Counted from the first letter of the stretch, positions 11,643-24,770 are shown. The stretch: DNA of 64,000 nucleotides from Silene latifolia (GCF_048544455.1 NC_133529.1:50095901-50159900); one strand, 5' to 3'. Made by a program: numbers and translations. Notes: generated by a model from the letters alone, not told the origin.

Positions 11643-11948
11643 CTAACAAAAACTTGGTACACGTTTAAGTCCCATGGACGTAACATGTCCATCATGCTTA
11701 GCCTGCGATAAAGGCTTGGTGAGCGGATCGGCTATGTTGTCATCCGTCCCAACCTTACAAATCGCAATTTCCTTTCTTTCAATGAAATATCTTATTACAT
11801 GATATTTTCTAAGTACATGTCTAGATCTATTACTAGACTTTGGCTCCTTAGCTTGGAAGATCGTCCCACTATTATCACAATAGAGAGTGATGGGATCATT
11901 GGCGGTAGGTACTACTTTTAGACCTTCCGTGAATTGCTTGATCCACAT
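11643..11948 (-). pseudogene. pol: RNase H C-terminal part of copia-A2 pol
   Basis: The 101-residue frame carries the end of a copia RNase H: MWIKQFTEGLKVVP, the conserved LYCDNSG (catalytic Asp region), RHVLRKYHVIRYFIER and DDNIADPLTKPLSQAKH. RNase H removes the RNA strand after minus-strand synthesis. It is separated from the main RNase H domain by a frameshifted stretch at 11949-11975, where the usual E-Y-I-A-A-S-E-A motif is split between frames. Confidence 0.88.
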
Positions 11949-11975
11949 AGCTTCCTTCGCGAGCTTCCGATGCCG

Positions 11976-12953
11976 CTATGTACTCGACCTCCGTTGTCGA
12001 ATCCATGATTCTGACTTCCTTGAAGCTTCTCCACTTACGGCACCACCATTGAGCATAAACACGAAACCAGCTTGTGATTTCATGTCATCTCTATCTGTTT
12101 GAAAACTTGAGTCCGTGTGTCCATTAACACGCAACTCAGTGTCTCCTCCAAACACAAGGATAGAGTCCTTAGTTCTTCTCAAGTACTTAAGGATGTTCTT
12201 GACAGCAATCCAGTGACTCTCACCTGGATTTCCTTGATATCTACTCGTCATGCTCAAGGCATACGAGACATCAGGACGTGTGCATATCATGGCATACATG
12301 ATTGATCCAACATCGGAAGCGTAGGGGATCAACTTCATGCGTTCAACATCATGGGGTTCGGAGGGACATTGAGTCTTGCTCAATATCGTTCCGGTTACCA
12401 TAGGTACCAAACCCCTTTTGGATTTGTCCATGCTGAATCGTCGAAGAATCTTATCAACATAAGACTCTTGACTTAGTGCCAATATCCTCTTGGATCTATC
12501 TCTATAGATCCGAATACCTAATATGCGTTGTGCCTCTCCTAAATCCTTCATTTGGAAGTGGTTACCTAACCACTTCTTAACAGAAGACAACATTGGAATA
12601 TCATTTCCAATGAGTAGTATGTCATCGACATACAAGATTAGGAACACAACATTGCTCCCACTAAATTTCATGTATAAACATGGTTCCTCAATATTTCGAG
12701 TGAAACCATTTTCTTTTATAACATGATTGAATCGATGATTCCAACTTCTAGATGCTTGCTTAAGACCATTAATGGATCTCTTAAGCTTGCACACTTTGTT
12801 AGGATTTTTAGAATCAACAAAACCTTCGGGTTGTATCATGTACACCTCCTCTTCTAAATGCCCATTTAGAAAAGCGGTTTTGACATCCATTTGCCAAATT
12901 TCATAATCATGAAATGCGGCGATCGCTAACAAAATCCGTATGGATCTTAGCAT
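11976..12953 (-). pseudogene. pol: Reverse transcriptase and RNase H of copia-A2
   Basis: The 325-residue frame contains most of a copia RT. It has QMDVKTAFLNG (first catalytic Asp, residue 23), the GLKQASRSWN block, and the polymerase motif YVDD at residues 108-111, all intact. RNase H follows, with TDSSFQTDRDDMKSQAGFVF near residue 280. The end is garbled after GGAVSGEAS, where copia elements normally read A-V-S-W. The frame enters abruptly at M-L-R-S-I because a missing base near 12960 separates it from the upstream F-A-P-V motif. Catalytic residues are preserved, so the copy decayed only recently. Confidence 0.92.
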
Positions 12954-13047
12954 GGCTACGGGGCGAAGGTCTCATCATAATGGAGACCTTGGACTTGGGT
13001 AAATCCTTTTGCCACTAGCCTAGCTTTGTAGACATCGTCATGTCCTT

Positions 13048-15192
13048 CTATGCCATTCTTGACTTTGAATATCCATTTGCATTGAAGGGTCTTGCCCCTT
13101 TAGGCAAATCTACCAAGTCCCAAACTTGGTTTTCAAGCATAGAATCCATTTCGGACTTCATGGCTTCAAGCCATAAGGTGGAATTAGGACTAGAGATTGC
13201 GGCCTTGTAGGTGGCGGGCTCGTCACTTTCCATAAGCAACACATCGAGTGTTCCATCTTCCTCGATAAGTCCCACATATCGATCGTGATGGCGAATAACT
13301 CGGCCCGTCCTTCTTAGTGGAGGAGGTACAACCGCGTTAGACGACGAAGGAACATCTTCCTGCGTCTCTACCTCGGTTTGTGGCTCTTGAACTTCATCAA
13401 GTTCAAAATTTCTCCAACTCTGTCTCTTAGAAATAAATTCTCGTTCTAAGAAGACAGCCTCGCAAGAGACAAACACTTTGTTCTCTTGAGGTTTATAGAA
13501 ATAGTAACCTCGAGAGGTCAAAGGATAGCCTACAAAGATGCACTTTTCAGATCTTGGGGCAAGCTTATTGTCGGGTTTAGCCTTGACGTAAGCATCACAT
13601 CCCCAAATTTTCATATAGGATAGATTAGGAACTCTTCCTTTCCATGTCTCAAATGGAGTCTTTTCGGTGGCTTTAGTGGGACTATTATTCAAAGATAGAA
13701 TTGCAGTTTGGATTGTAAATCCCCAAAACGAGTTCGTTAACTCGGTTTGACTCATCATGGATCGAACCATATCAAGTAGGGTTCGATTTCTCCTTTCGGC
13801 AACACCATTCAGTTGTGGTGTTCCGGGTGGAGAAAGTTGTGATATAATACCACAACCTTTCAAGTGTGAATCAAATTCAAGACTAAGGTATTCACCACCA
13901 CGATCGGATCGTAGTGCCTTAATTCTTTTGTTCAATTGGTTCTCTACTTCGTTTTGGAATTCCTTGAATTTCTCAAATGCTTCACTCTTGTGTTTCATTA
14001 AATAGATATACCCATATCTACTCAAGTCATCGGTGAAGGTTATAAAGTAGTCATAATTACCACGAGCGGTGATACTCATTGGTCCGCATACATCGGTGTG
14101 TATGAGTCCCAATAGCTCACTAGCTCGTGTCCCTTTACCGCTAAAACGATTACGAGTCATTTTGCCAAGTAGGCAATATTCGCATGTACCAAATGATTGA
14201 TAATCAAATGGTGTAATCACATTAGTCGAAACTAATCTTTTGATGCGATTCTCGTTTATGTGACCTAATCGACAATGCCAAATGAACGCTTCACTTGGGT
14301 CACTTGTTTTGAGTTTCTTTGATTGTATGTTATAAATATCATTAATTGGATTTGAGGTCTCTAAAATGTAAATGCCATTGATGGAAGTAGCTTGGCCAAT
14401 AACCAAATCATTCCTAGAAATAGAGCAACGATTGTTCTTAATGACAAAACAAAAACCGTCCACGTCTAGCATGGCGATTGAAATAATGTTTTTAGAGAGT
14501 GTAGGTACATAAAAACAATTATGCAAATACAACTCAAATCCATTTGGCAAAGCTAAAACATAAGTTCCCTTGGATTCGGCCGCTACCCGAGCTCCATTTC
14601 CAAGGCGTAGATCAACATCTCCCTTGCTAAGCCTCTCCACATCTCTTAAACCCTGTAAATGATTACAAAGGTGAGAACCACAACCGGTATCTAGTACCCA
14701 TGTCGTAGTGGAAGTATAATTTATATCAATAACATAAATTTCTTTAGGAATTGTACCTTTTGGAGTAATGAGTCCTTCCCTTATATTTCGCAAATACATA
14801 GGGCAATTCCTAAGCCAATGTCCCATGCCATAGCAATAATGGCACTCATCATTAACTTGCTTGAAGTTTTTGATTTTCTTTCCTTTCTTCTTGAACCTCT
14901 TGCCCTTTGAAGCAAGAACTTGATTGCTAGAGCTCCCACTAGCTTTGGCATCCTTATCTTCCAGAGATAAAGACCCTATAGATCGTATGAGGTAGTCTTC
15001 CTGAGACGGACTCACACGAGGTCTAGTAGTAGTGGGTGGTTTAGAAGTGGTGATGAAATTAAGGTTTCCATCCGAACCTATCCCGAAATGAAGTTCTCTA
15101 GTTGTATCGAAATTATTGTTGGAGCATACGTCATCAAGAACATGGTGATATGACTCAATAGTTATCGGTGCGGTAGCATTTGATGGATTCAT
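13048..15192 (-). pseudogene. pol: Nucleocapsid-protease-integrase part of copia-A2 polyprotein
   Basis: A 714-codon frame begins MNPSNATAPITIESYHHVLD. Domains in order: a canonical zinc knuckle (C117, C120, H125, C130); a protease with DTG at 168-170; the integrase zinc-binding region with WHCRLGH near 305; and the integrase core with catalytic D367 (HTD), D430 (RSDRGGEY) and E466 (NGVAERRN), the D-D-35-E spacing of retroviral integrases. The C-terminus enters the RT lead-in WLEAMKSEMDSM and then runs out of frame near 13075. There is no recognisable capsid (UBN2-type gag) domain before the zinc knuckle; upstream DNA is noncoding leader. Either this part was deleted or the subfamily depends on Gag from elsewhere. 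Confidence 0.9.
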
Positions 15193-17437
15193 TGTAATGC
15201 ACTACAAATATGGAGGAAAGGAAATATTAACATTTGTCTTTTTAAATCATACTTGCAAATTTAACAAGATATGAACATTTATATAGTGACCTCTACCCAA
15301 CTATAATAAATGATTCCAAGACCCAAATTCATATCAACTTAGGCACGGGGTAGCCGATGCAACCTTCATTAATATAACTCGGTGGATTAACTTTTTAATC
15401 GATTCTACTTTTAGAACTCTTGGTCGATAAAATTACTCTAATATTTATCTATAGCCCAAAACACATCAACAAGGGCACGGGGTAGCCGATTCAACCCTTA
15501 TTAATTACTTTTGTTGAGTTCAATCCAAATTTCGAATAAATGTGTCCATTATCCAAACCCACATCAACTTGGGCACGGGGTAGCCGATACATCCCTTATC
15601 AACATGAATTCGGTGGATTAACATTCATCACCCACTTCCCCTACGTAACAAGGTTTGTACCCCGGGGTAGCCGAGTGCACTCCCTCACGAAATAGGTTTT
15701 CATGGTTTCTACTATTTGGTAAGGCTATGTCTCAATTGATTGTTTTAGCGAGAGGTCATGTCAATTTATTATCTATCACGTTTTAAGTGAACTAAAGCGG
15801 TGAACTACGATAATTCGAATTGACACGGTCGATAAACTCGATAAAATAACAATGCATGTTTAGTTATGGCGATTTAGCGATGCATGTGACATAAAATAAA
15901 ATGCAAGCATAAAGATAAATAAATCCTAGTATGGCCTTTCCTAAAAAAAAAGAAAAACTATTTAACTATTACATATTCGGAAACCAACTCCATTGGTCCC
16001 TTGAACTTCGGTTGTGGCACGCATCTCGAGGTAACACCGTCTTTATGTATCGCCATTCTTGAAGAAATCCGTATAGTAGAACTCCGGAATGAATAAAATT
16101 ACATAATAAATTACATAATTTCCTATTATACATTTGTAACTAAAATAAAATAAATTTATTAAATTACAAAACGGTGATACGAGATCACAATAAAATTACA
16201 ACCGAATCGATATTCCCATACATTTCGGGAAATACCAATTAAAAATCTAAGGCCATACTAAGTAAAATTACATAATTCAAAATTACATAAATTAAAATTA
16301 TGACAATCATAAAGAAAAATGCAGCATTATAATATGTATGAACATGCTCAATTTTTATGCTAAATCGCCTTTTAATTAGCCAATATTGTATATTACTCGG
16401 TTTTTACGGATTTGCGTGATTTCAACATTTTATAATCACAAAAATACATAAACTCATATTTATGCATAAGTTAATTACCCTAACCTCTTAGGACTCAAAA
16501 TTTAGTCTTCACTAATAATTTGACCATAATTAACCTTTATTTACAAAATTGTTCATAAATGGACCAAAAATTACAAAATAAGCTATTAAACTTCAAATAA
16601 ATCCAAAAATTCCAAATAAATTCAAAATTTGAAATTTAAACTCATGAACATTCTGGAGAAATTCCATGACACTCATAATGTTCAAAAACTTTAGGTTAAA
16701 AATTCAAAAATTTTAGGAAAAACAATGTTGCGGTTTATCGCTTTTTTTAAAAAATAATCATAAAAACATGGAAAAATTATTTTCATTAACTTTTCAATTT
16801 TAGATCTGAAAAATATAACAAAATGCAACATTTGACGTTTTTTCCTAAGTCATAGATTATGTTTTATTAATTTTCCGCTAATAATGTCACTATTTATGCA
16901 ATTTTTCTTCAAAAATTAATAAATCATGCAAAAAGACTTCTTTATAGTCAATTATTTTACACACATCTTGTAAAATTGCATGTGACAACATATTAATTTT
17001 CTATGACCAGATTCGAAATTTAACTCATATTAACCTATTTTTCACCTAAATCTGAATTTAATAATGAAAAATTCATTTTTCGAGCATAACAAGTCCAAAA
17101 ATTATGAAAATTTGCAGGTTATCTCAAACTAATATGTGTGACAACATATCCAAAAACCAAGTGAAAATTCGAAGTATAGCTATTTTTAGACCAAAAATGA
17201 CATTTTTACTTATAAAATCACATTTAAATGCCATTATTGTAAATTATGAACAATAAAAATCCGAAAAATTAACCAAAATATCCTAAAACACTTTAGGACC
17301 AGAAATATTAACATGCATGTAATAATTTCGTGATATATCATAATAACACAAATTTTACAAGTTTTATTTGTTATTCATATAACTTGGAAAAACTTTTAAC
17401 CAATTTGCATGCAAACAACCGTGGCTCTGATACCGAT
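15193..17437 (-). other. Leader (5' UTR) of copia-A2 with PBS
   Basis: This 2.2-kb AT-rich region between the 5' LTR and the first Met has no gene. The PBS, read on the minus strand as CGGTATCAGAGCCAC, is at about 17421-17435 next to the LTR; it fits the initiator-tRNA-Met-type copia PBS. Near the gag side it contains four spaced copies of a GC-rich motif (15342-15674). Near 16030 it holds the uninterrupted form of the target site used by copia-A2 in copia-A1. Confidence 0.8.
15342..15674 (-). repeat. Leader repeat ATCGGCTACCCCGTGCCC, copia-A2
   Basis: Four imperfect copies are read on the minus strand at 15342-15358, 15473-15490, 15571-15588 and 15660-15674, spaced roughly 130, 98 and 88 bp. 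Each of the first three is followed by an A/T-rich phrase like 'aagttgatgtggatttgg'. Copia-A1 has the same set at 19142, 19240 and 19373, and copia-B has at least one degenerate copy near 25592. Confidence 0.82.
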
Positions 17438-18698
17438 TGAAGGAAATGTAGATCTTTATACATATTAACATACTCATATATGTCTAAAATAATTTGTCAT
17501 AAAATTAAAACGGATTTTATGCATGCAAACAATAATATAAAAGAAGAGAAATAATGTCCTTACATTGTTGATTTCGGATTTAAGGGCACAAAAGAGATCA
17601 CCTTTCTCTTTTGATCTTGAGCTTTTCCTTATGGATGAACAAGATCTAAGTATAAGATCTCTCCCTAAGCTTTATACCCAAGGCTTCTCTTAATTTGATT
17701 AATATTACAAATACTAGTATAATATTAATCAAGGTAGAAAATTGAACCAAAACTTTTATAAAACACTTATATGTTTCGGTTTTTAAGAGAGAAGAAGAGA
17801 GGATTTTTCTTCTCACTAGAACTTGTATTTTGATGAGTAAATTAGAATGAATAATAATACACTACTTTTAGTATATTATTAGGTAAAATTATAGAGAAAA
17901 CAACGATCATTCTTCTTCCCCAAAACCGTGTAAGAGGAGCCTTTAGGGTGAGCCAATGCATGCAAGTGTTGTTCTTTACAATACATAATAGGCTTGCATG
18001 GCTAGGAAATAAGGTAATCATTGTGTTTACCATTATCTTAATCAAACACAATATTAGCCTATTTCTTCCCCTAATTTCGGCACAATGGATAATATAGAGT
18101 CCATATTATTTTTGTCAATTTGTCAATATGTCACATGTCATATGTGACATAAATTTGTTATGTAATTTTTAACATATTAAAAATCAACGTATTATTAAAA
18201 TACGTCACATACAAATATCGACTTAGTAATATCATAATTACTTGTACCAAAATTTTTTACCAATTTATAAATCACAACTGATTGTATTTATAACAATTCA
18301 TTCAATTTAATTGTTACTTTAAAAAATTATTTCATCCGAGTAATGATACAATTCAATTACTCAGACCGTATCTTATTTAATCACATTTCAATATGATACG
18401 TAAATTTTACTTCCAAAATCGTCCGTCAATTTTCAAATAATTTAATTAACTCGTAACGTTATACGATTAATTAAATAATCAATTAAGAGTGTTGCCCTAT
18501 AGGTATGACCTAGGGGGTCAACTGATCACCACCGTCACACGACAGTAATGTCAAACTCTAGTCAGCCAATCATTACCGATATATGTTGACCGAGTTGTGA
18601 TAACAAAATTACTTCCCAATTGTATTCTTTAAAATGAGATTTAATAATGATATTTAAATCATGTGATCGCACTATTGTTGAGGACACATTTCCCAACA
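17438..18698 (-). repeat. 5' LTR of copia-A2
   Basis: The boundaries mirror the 3' LTR: TGTTGGG at 18698 and CCTTCA at 17438, with the PBS directly adjacent at the inner end. About 20 small differences from 9621-10879 were seen, mostly single bases. Confidence 0.92.
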
Positions 18699-19480
18699 GT
18701 TTACCTCGAGATGGGTGCCTCAACCGAAGTTCAAGGACCAATGGAGTTGGTTTCCGAATATGTAATAGTTAATTAGATTTTCTATTTTAGAAAAGCCATA
18801 CTAGGATTTAATTTATGCTTTGCATTTTATTTATATGTCACATGCATCGCTAAATCGCCATAACTAAAACATGCATTATTCTTTTTATCGAGTTTATCGA
18901 CCGTGTCAATTACAATTATCGTAGTTCACCGATTTAGTTCACTTAAAACGTGATAGATAATAAATTGACATGACCTCTCGCTAAAATAAACAATTGAGAC
19001 TTAGCCTTACCAAAAATTAGAAACCATGAAGTACCAGTTTCACAAGGGAGTTGAGACGGCTTTACCGTAAGACAAACCTTGTTACGTTGGTGATGTGGGT
19101 GATAAATGTCTATCCACCGAATTCATGTTGATGAGGGTTTCATCGGCTACCCCGTGCCCAAGTTGATGTGGATTTGGATCATGGACACATTTATTCGAAA
19201 TTTGGGTTGAACTCAACAAAAGTAATTGATAAGGGTTTCATCGGCTACCCCGTGCCCTTGTCGGATGTGTTTTGGGCTAAAGATAAATGTTAATGTAATT
19301 TTATCGACCAAGTGTTCTAAAAGTAGAATCGATTAAAGAGTTAATCCACCGAGTTATATTGATAAGGGTTTCATCGGCTACCCCGTGCCCAAGTTAATAT
19401 GAATTTGGATCTTGGAATCATTTATCATAGTTGGGTAGAGGTCACTATGTAAATGCTATACTTGTTTACAAGTATTATTA
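18699..19480 (+). other. Leader of copia-A1, resumed after copia-A2
   Basis: The sequence resumes GTTTACCTCGAG, continuing the leader interrupted at 9620. It is noncoding. Copies of ATCGGCTACCCCGTGCCC lie at 19142-19159, 19240-19257 and 19373-19390, with a decayed one near 19060. The phrase 'ccaatggagttggtttccgaat' is shared with copia-A2 (minus, near 15990) and copia-B (25060). Confidence 0.8.
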
Positions 19481-22400
19481 TAACGATGAATGTTTTGTTT
19501 TCATTATTCCGTTATCATATTGTTCTATTTCTTTACCACAATTCATATACGATATTATTTCGATTTTTGATTCAAATCTCCATTAATCCATCGTAACTAA
19601 AGACAAATATGAATTTTTCTTCTAAATCCTCGTGTTATCCATTGGAAGGATCTCTTGCAAAGAGTATAGATATAAGTTATTCATTATCGAACAGGTTTTT
19701 GATTCTTGACTAACACATCTACTTACAATGGATTGTTTTTCATATACTTAATTGAATTAAGTACCTTGAAATGATAAATTGTTTTGGTAATTAGATTTGT
19801 AAGAATTCGTAATTGACCAAAATAAAGCAACCACTTCAATGAAAGTTTTAAGACTAAAACGAACAAATGAAGAGTAATCTTCATGAATTCAATTTTGCTT
19901 CTCAAAGCAAAGACTCATTAAAATGAGTGGGAGCATTCTCTTAAACCGTTAAGATGAGGACGAGGTTCAAGAAGTAAAGATTATAATGGAATTGATACAA
20001 GGTAATGTTAAAGGTAAAGTTGTTGAGAATGACGATACTAAACCTATCAATCCCGACCGATAAAGTTTCCATTGTCTTAAATGTTGGACACTAGAAAGGA
20101 AACTACCCCAAATTATTAAAGAATTAACAAATTAGTTGTGGGACATATAATAGGATCTTCTTCTTTAAATGTTTATATGATTGACATAAATTTTGCTAGC
20201 ACCATTTCGTCAATATTAGAAACCGATGGTGGTTTTCATCATTGTATGCGATACATAGAATGATTAAAATATGACGACTAGCAACAATGATGTTGAGAGA
20301 TAGAGTCATTGTGTAATCAATCTAGTTTTGGGTTTATAGTTGTACTCAATTATGACTATTAAGTGCATAAACTCTAAATAAGAATATAAACTTGTTAAGT
20401 TACAAAGAGGTTTCACTTTTGTGGCCCTACACACCACAATTTGATGTATGGCTAGCCCATTATCAAGGTGATTATATTCTAAACCAAACTAGAATGATAT
20501 ATCATGAAGATGATGCAAGACTCAAATTGGTAACCTAAGATTAAACCTTTGATTCTAAAATGATGAACGCAAAGAGTTATCGAGTACTCTTGAAACCATT
20601 AGATCTTATGGTATATGCGTATCTTGTATTCAAAGCAGATGTCTCGCGCCTTTTGGTTGAAAAGGAGATCGAGGTTGTAAATCATTGATCCATAATAGGT
20701 TGATCATTTTCTTTTACCAACGATTTAAGTTGACGCTAATGTGTTCACTTAATAAGGTAAATAGAGAAATCTTTGAAGAAGTTCAAAGAGTTCAATGAAC
20801 CACGATTTAATCGTGATGGGATTATCAAAGTGAAGACTTTGATATAAGCCAAAAGAAATGTGATATAGTATCACAAATTAATCTCTCTTGCACGCATTAT
20901 GGGATAATGTGTGGTTGGATAAAAAATCAAACGCTATTCGATATGGTTTGGACTTCAATCAAGTTACTTTGACTTGCTTGATCCTTTTGGGGATTTTATC
21001 ATTTTGTCTAAATTATTTTTCCACTAAATCTAAAACAAATCATATGAGATATGAAATGGTAGAGTACCATGTTTGTAAGTTTTCACAAGAAACAAATGCT
21101 CATTTTTCCCTTTCAATTATCACGAGTACGACGGGTTTGCGGCTCGTGAAGCTGTCTTTCTAAAATACAAGTTTATTTCTAGAAGACAGAGTGGGAGAAA
21201 TTATTCAAGAGCCACAAAGAATTCCACTGAGAATGTTATGTCTCAAGAAAATGTCGCAAGAAAATGGTCTTTCTTGACTACATGAGACGTTTTGTGTAAA
21301 ATGTTGTTTCTTTAAAACCTAGGAAGTTAAATTCGTCACTTGTTGAAAATGATGAATTCATGCTACTTTTAAGAAAGTAAAGAGCTTGCAACTTACAAAG
21401 AAATTGTTTGATTCAAGTTGATTACTTCTGGAAAGTAATGAACATATGACTTACATAAGAGTGTTTAAGTCACAAACTCAATACAAGGCTTAGAGCCATG
21501 AAAATCCGATATAAAAGGCTTGATTGGTAGCAAAGGGTTTTGCACTGGTTGAAATGCTTAAGTCTATTTGGATCTTCGTAGGGATTGTGTTTCATTATTA
21601 TGAAATACATAGCGAGTGAATCTAAAACCCACTTCTTCAATTAGAAGGAATGTATTCAATACATGTCTTGAGTTTTGTAGATTCTTGCAATCCTAAGATA
21701 ATGTGAAACTTAAGAGAGAATCTTAAGTAGGACATCAATGAGTTGGAATCAATGTTTTGATCATGTTATAAAACTTTTCTCGATAAGTCAAGAAGTTGTG
21801 TTTATACATGGAGTTTAGTGGGAGTTACGGAAATTTTAATTAGTCTTATATGTGGATGACATATTGATCATTGAGAATGATTTAAGACTTTTGGAGTATT
21901 ATAATACATCTTTAATATCGGATTTTCAAGATAAATCTACATGATATTAGCGTCAAATAAGAAGTCTCATGTTGATAAGATTCATGACTGGTTCAATGAA
22001 TTGAACATATTTGATTGATTCCATTTGCTTCCGCTGCCGAATCAATTAAATAGGAAATGATGTATAACACTTCATATACATTGAGTATGATGAATTGTTT
22101 CAAAATCGAATTCAAGAAATAATTACCAAGTAGCCATATTGATTACCCTTAAGTGCTTGCAGAAACATTAAGGATATAATGCAAAGTGTTTTTGATGCAA
22201 TTTTGTATAAGGGTGTTACACAAGTGACAATTGACAATTGAGATTGCGCATGGTTTCTGACAAAACCATAATCAAAACACATTAGGATGGTTAAGATACC
22301 ATTGTGGCTATGTTATTTAAGAAATAGATTTTCTAGAATCGTTCTAGGCAATAAAGAACAATAAGAGATATTTATAACGAAAATTGAGTACACTTGCAAT

Positions 22401-22780
22401 CATGAGATGTGCAAGAGGATGAGTCCCGCACACTGTGAAAACAGTGGGAGCTATTCTTAGGCTAGAGGGCCTATGTCTTGATTGGATCTCGACACGTACT
22501 CAGAAAGTTTTGTAATGCAAATGTATACATTACAAAGGAAAACGAGTATGTAGTAAGGTTGAGTAAGGTACAAGAAGTTGATAAAACCTACTAACCAAAG
22601 CCTTCTCATAAGCTAAACATGATGAGTCATGTCATTTCAAGTGAATTGAAATGAACAACTACATACAAGATCAAATTAGATTATAGAATATGAAATAGTA
22701 ATCAGGCATTGACTATTCATATGTGATAATCACATTTATCGTTCGAGTTTTTAAATCTTAAAAAAACTCCATTTATACTT
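19481..22780 (+). pseudogene. pol: Decayed pol of copia-A1
   Basis: No long frame survives, but the copia order is visible as relics. Near 21134-21195 the frame reads DGFAAREAVF...FISRRQSGRN, matching the integrase C-terminus of copia-A2 (CEAVFLEREFISKRQSWRN). At 21849-21860 the RT motif YVDD survives in LYVDDILII. Everything around is full of stops and indels. As the two LTRs of this element are about 98.7% identical, most of this damage must predate its insertion, so the element moved as a non-autonomous passenger. Confidence 0.82.
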
Positions 22781-23472
22781 TGTTACATCCAAACGGGTAA
22801 TAGAGACAATTGAACCTCGTTAAAGTGAACTTAGATTAACATAGTATTCGCCCATAGTCACTTGTATGAGGTGACGTCTCGAAGTGACTAGAGTGTGATG
22901 CGATTGATGGCAAGTTCAAGTGTCATAGAGTCATGTGAGATGACTAGTCGATCACATAGGTAGGATGTTAGGAACACTTTGTGGGCGCAAAGTGACCGCT
23001 TATAGAGTTTCGGCAAATTTATATAGCCTGGTCGTGGCGAGAGCTACTATAGTATTCTAATGAGTCGATTCTTTTGACTAAAGACTGTTCACCTAAGGTG
23101 GCACAGTTTCAGATTAACTTTGATTTGTGTTACTACGACCTTCGTAAATGGGGTCAAATGGGCATATTTTGGGTTATGATGGTTGTGGCTAGTCGAAGGG
23201 AATGAGTGCGATAGGAATTGTCCACCCCCTTGTCAGGGTTAGAACAATATCTCAGGGCCACTCGAGGAGTAATGAACTGGAAATGCGTGGCCACGCTCGG
23301 AAGGTATCCATGGTGGACAAATTCCGGTCAATCAGTTATTCTCCAGATCGAGGAAACCACTCTCGATATGATCACTTGCAAGTACGACCCAAAAGACACC
23401 TTGCATTGAGTGGGAGATAGTAATAGGACAAGAGAATTGGTGACGCACACTTGTCGAGGACAAGTGGGAGAT
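22781..23472 (+). other. 3' UTR and PPT of copia-A1
   Basis: This noncoding block is closely similar to 10880-11575 of copia-A2 (opposite strand) and to 43831-44500 of copia-B. It ends in the PPT AAGTGGGAGAT next to the LTR. Conservation here contrasts with the ruined pol upstream. A short open frame at 23202-23420 is not conserved and is not called as a gene. Confidence 0.8.
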
Positions 23473-24770
23473 TGTTGGGAAATGTGTCCTCAACAATAGT
23501 GCGATCACATGATTTAAATATCATTATTAAATCTCATACCAAGAATACGAAAGGGATGATACATTACATATATAGTCAACTGGTCCACACATATCGGTAA
23601 TGATTGGCTGGCTAGAGTTTGACATTACTGTCGTGCGACGGTGGTGATCAGTTGATCCCTTGAGGTCACACCTAAAGGACGATTCCCTTAATTGAAAAGG
23701 TTAATTAATTGTATGCCGTCTGATTAATTAATTCCTTAAAATTGAACAAATTATTATTATAAGAGAGAAAATGACATCTTATTATAATGTGATTAAATAA
23801 GATTTTATTTAGTAATTTAAGAAGTTATATTACTAAAATTAATCGGTGTTTGCGAAACACGCGAAATGAGAATGATAAGTTAGTTATAATTACAAGATGT
23901 TGTGAATTATACTAACTAGTAATTAAATGACCATTTTTATGTGAAAGTAATTTTATATTACTAGTCAATTGTTAAATGTGATTTATTTAATTTGTAAATG
24001 ATATTTAATTTGTTAAATATGCATTTTAAATTAAAACATGACATAAGACATGTCACATGTCTCATGACATACAATTGTACAATTGACAAAAATAAAATGG
24101 ACTCCATATTACAACATATAAACCGAAATGGTGGGCATTGTTTAGAAGTTTTGTCTTTTTCCATTTGTCTTATTCATTTGTCTATGACACTTGATAGTGA
24201 CATGACTATGGACAAAGCCTTACACTAGTTTGTCTTGTGAAGACAAAAATCAAAAAGAATAGGGTCCTATATACTCCACCCCCACCGGTTTTGTCATGGA
24301 TGATAGAGAGTTTTCTCTCAAATTTTTATTCATTCTCTTATGTTAAAACAAAACATAAACTTCTCTCTCTTGTTCATCATAAAATCAAGTTTGATGAATC
24401 TAATTTGTATGAATCAATAACTAATAATACTAGTAGTAGTATATGAGTATTAGTAATCAATTTTAAGGTAAACCACATTACAAATATCTAGTACATATTA
24501 GTTTGTGGGATTGAGGGATAGTTTTGGGTGCTACTAATTGGAGGGCTTCTATTTTGAAGTCAAGTATGTTCATCCATTATTGGAAAGCTCAAGAACTAAC
24601 AAGAAGGAGATCTTGTTGGTGCCCATTTGACCGAAATTTATATGGTGAGAAAACGATTTCTTCACTTATCTATTTTAGTTTGCATGCATAAGATTTGTAA
24701 TTAATTTTATGACTAAATTAATTTGAAACATATATGAATATGTTAAATAATAAGATATAGATTTCTAACA
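23473..24770 (+). repeat. 3' LTR of copia-A1 (1298 bp)
   Basis: It starts TGTTGGGAAATGTGTCC, ends TTTCTAACA, and is followed by the TSD copy GTTAG at 24771-24775. It retains the roughly 54-bp stretch (24290-24345) missing in the 5' LTR. Confidence 0.93.

Larger units (their letters stand above)
9621..18698 (-). mobile_element. Copia-A2: near full-length Ty1/copia element (9.1 kb)
   Basis: Two LTRs of 1259 and 1261 bp, differing at roughly 20 positions by eye, enclose a pol region in the copia order protease-integrase-RT-RNase H. Flanks are GTTAC on the left and GTTTAC on the right, a 5-bp TSD in which the right copy gained one T. The element inserted into the leader of its own relative, copia-A1, in opposite orientation. 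The pol frame is broken by frameshifts near 13050, 12960 and 11960, and a capsid domain is not visible. Confidence 0.92.
6982..24770 (+). mobile_element. Copia-A1: defective Ty1/copia element, split by copia-A2
   Basis: Both LTRs (6982-8227 and 23473-24770) are flanked by the same 5-bp duplication, GTTAG (6977-6981 and 24771-24775). This proves one insertion into the copia-B leader. A second element, copia-A2, sits inside (9621-18698). The internal region has a PBS and leader, a decayed pol with only short relics, and a well-conserved 3' UTR. The LTR pair differs at about 16 positions plus one 54-bp indel, so the element is young compared with its ruined pol. Confidence 0.93.

Noticed and set aside
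18699-22780. Possible host gene between the copia LTRs
   Set aside because: Islands such as the integrase end and YVDD align in order with copia-A2 pol; the region is decayed pol.
23202-23420. 72-codon plus-strand frame in the copia-A1 3' UTR
   Set aside because: It is not kept in copia-A2 or B and lies in a conserved noncoding block.
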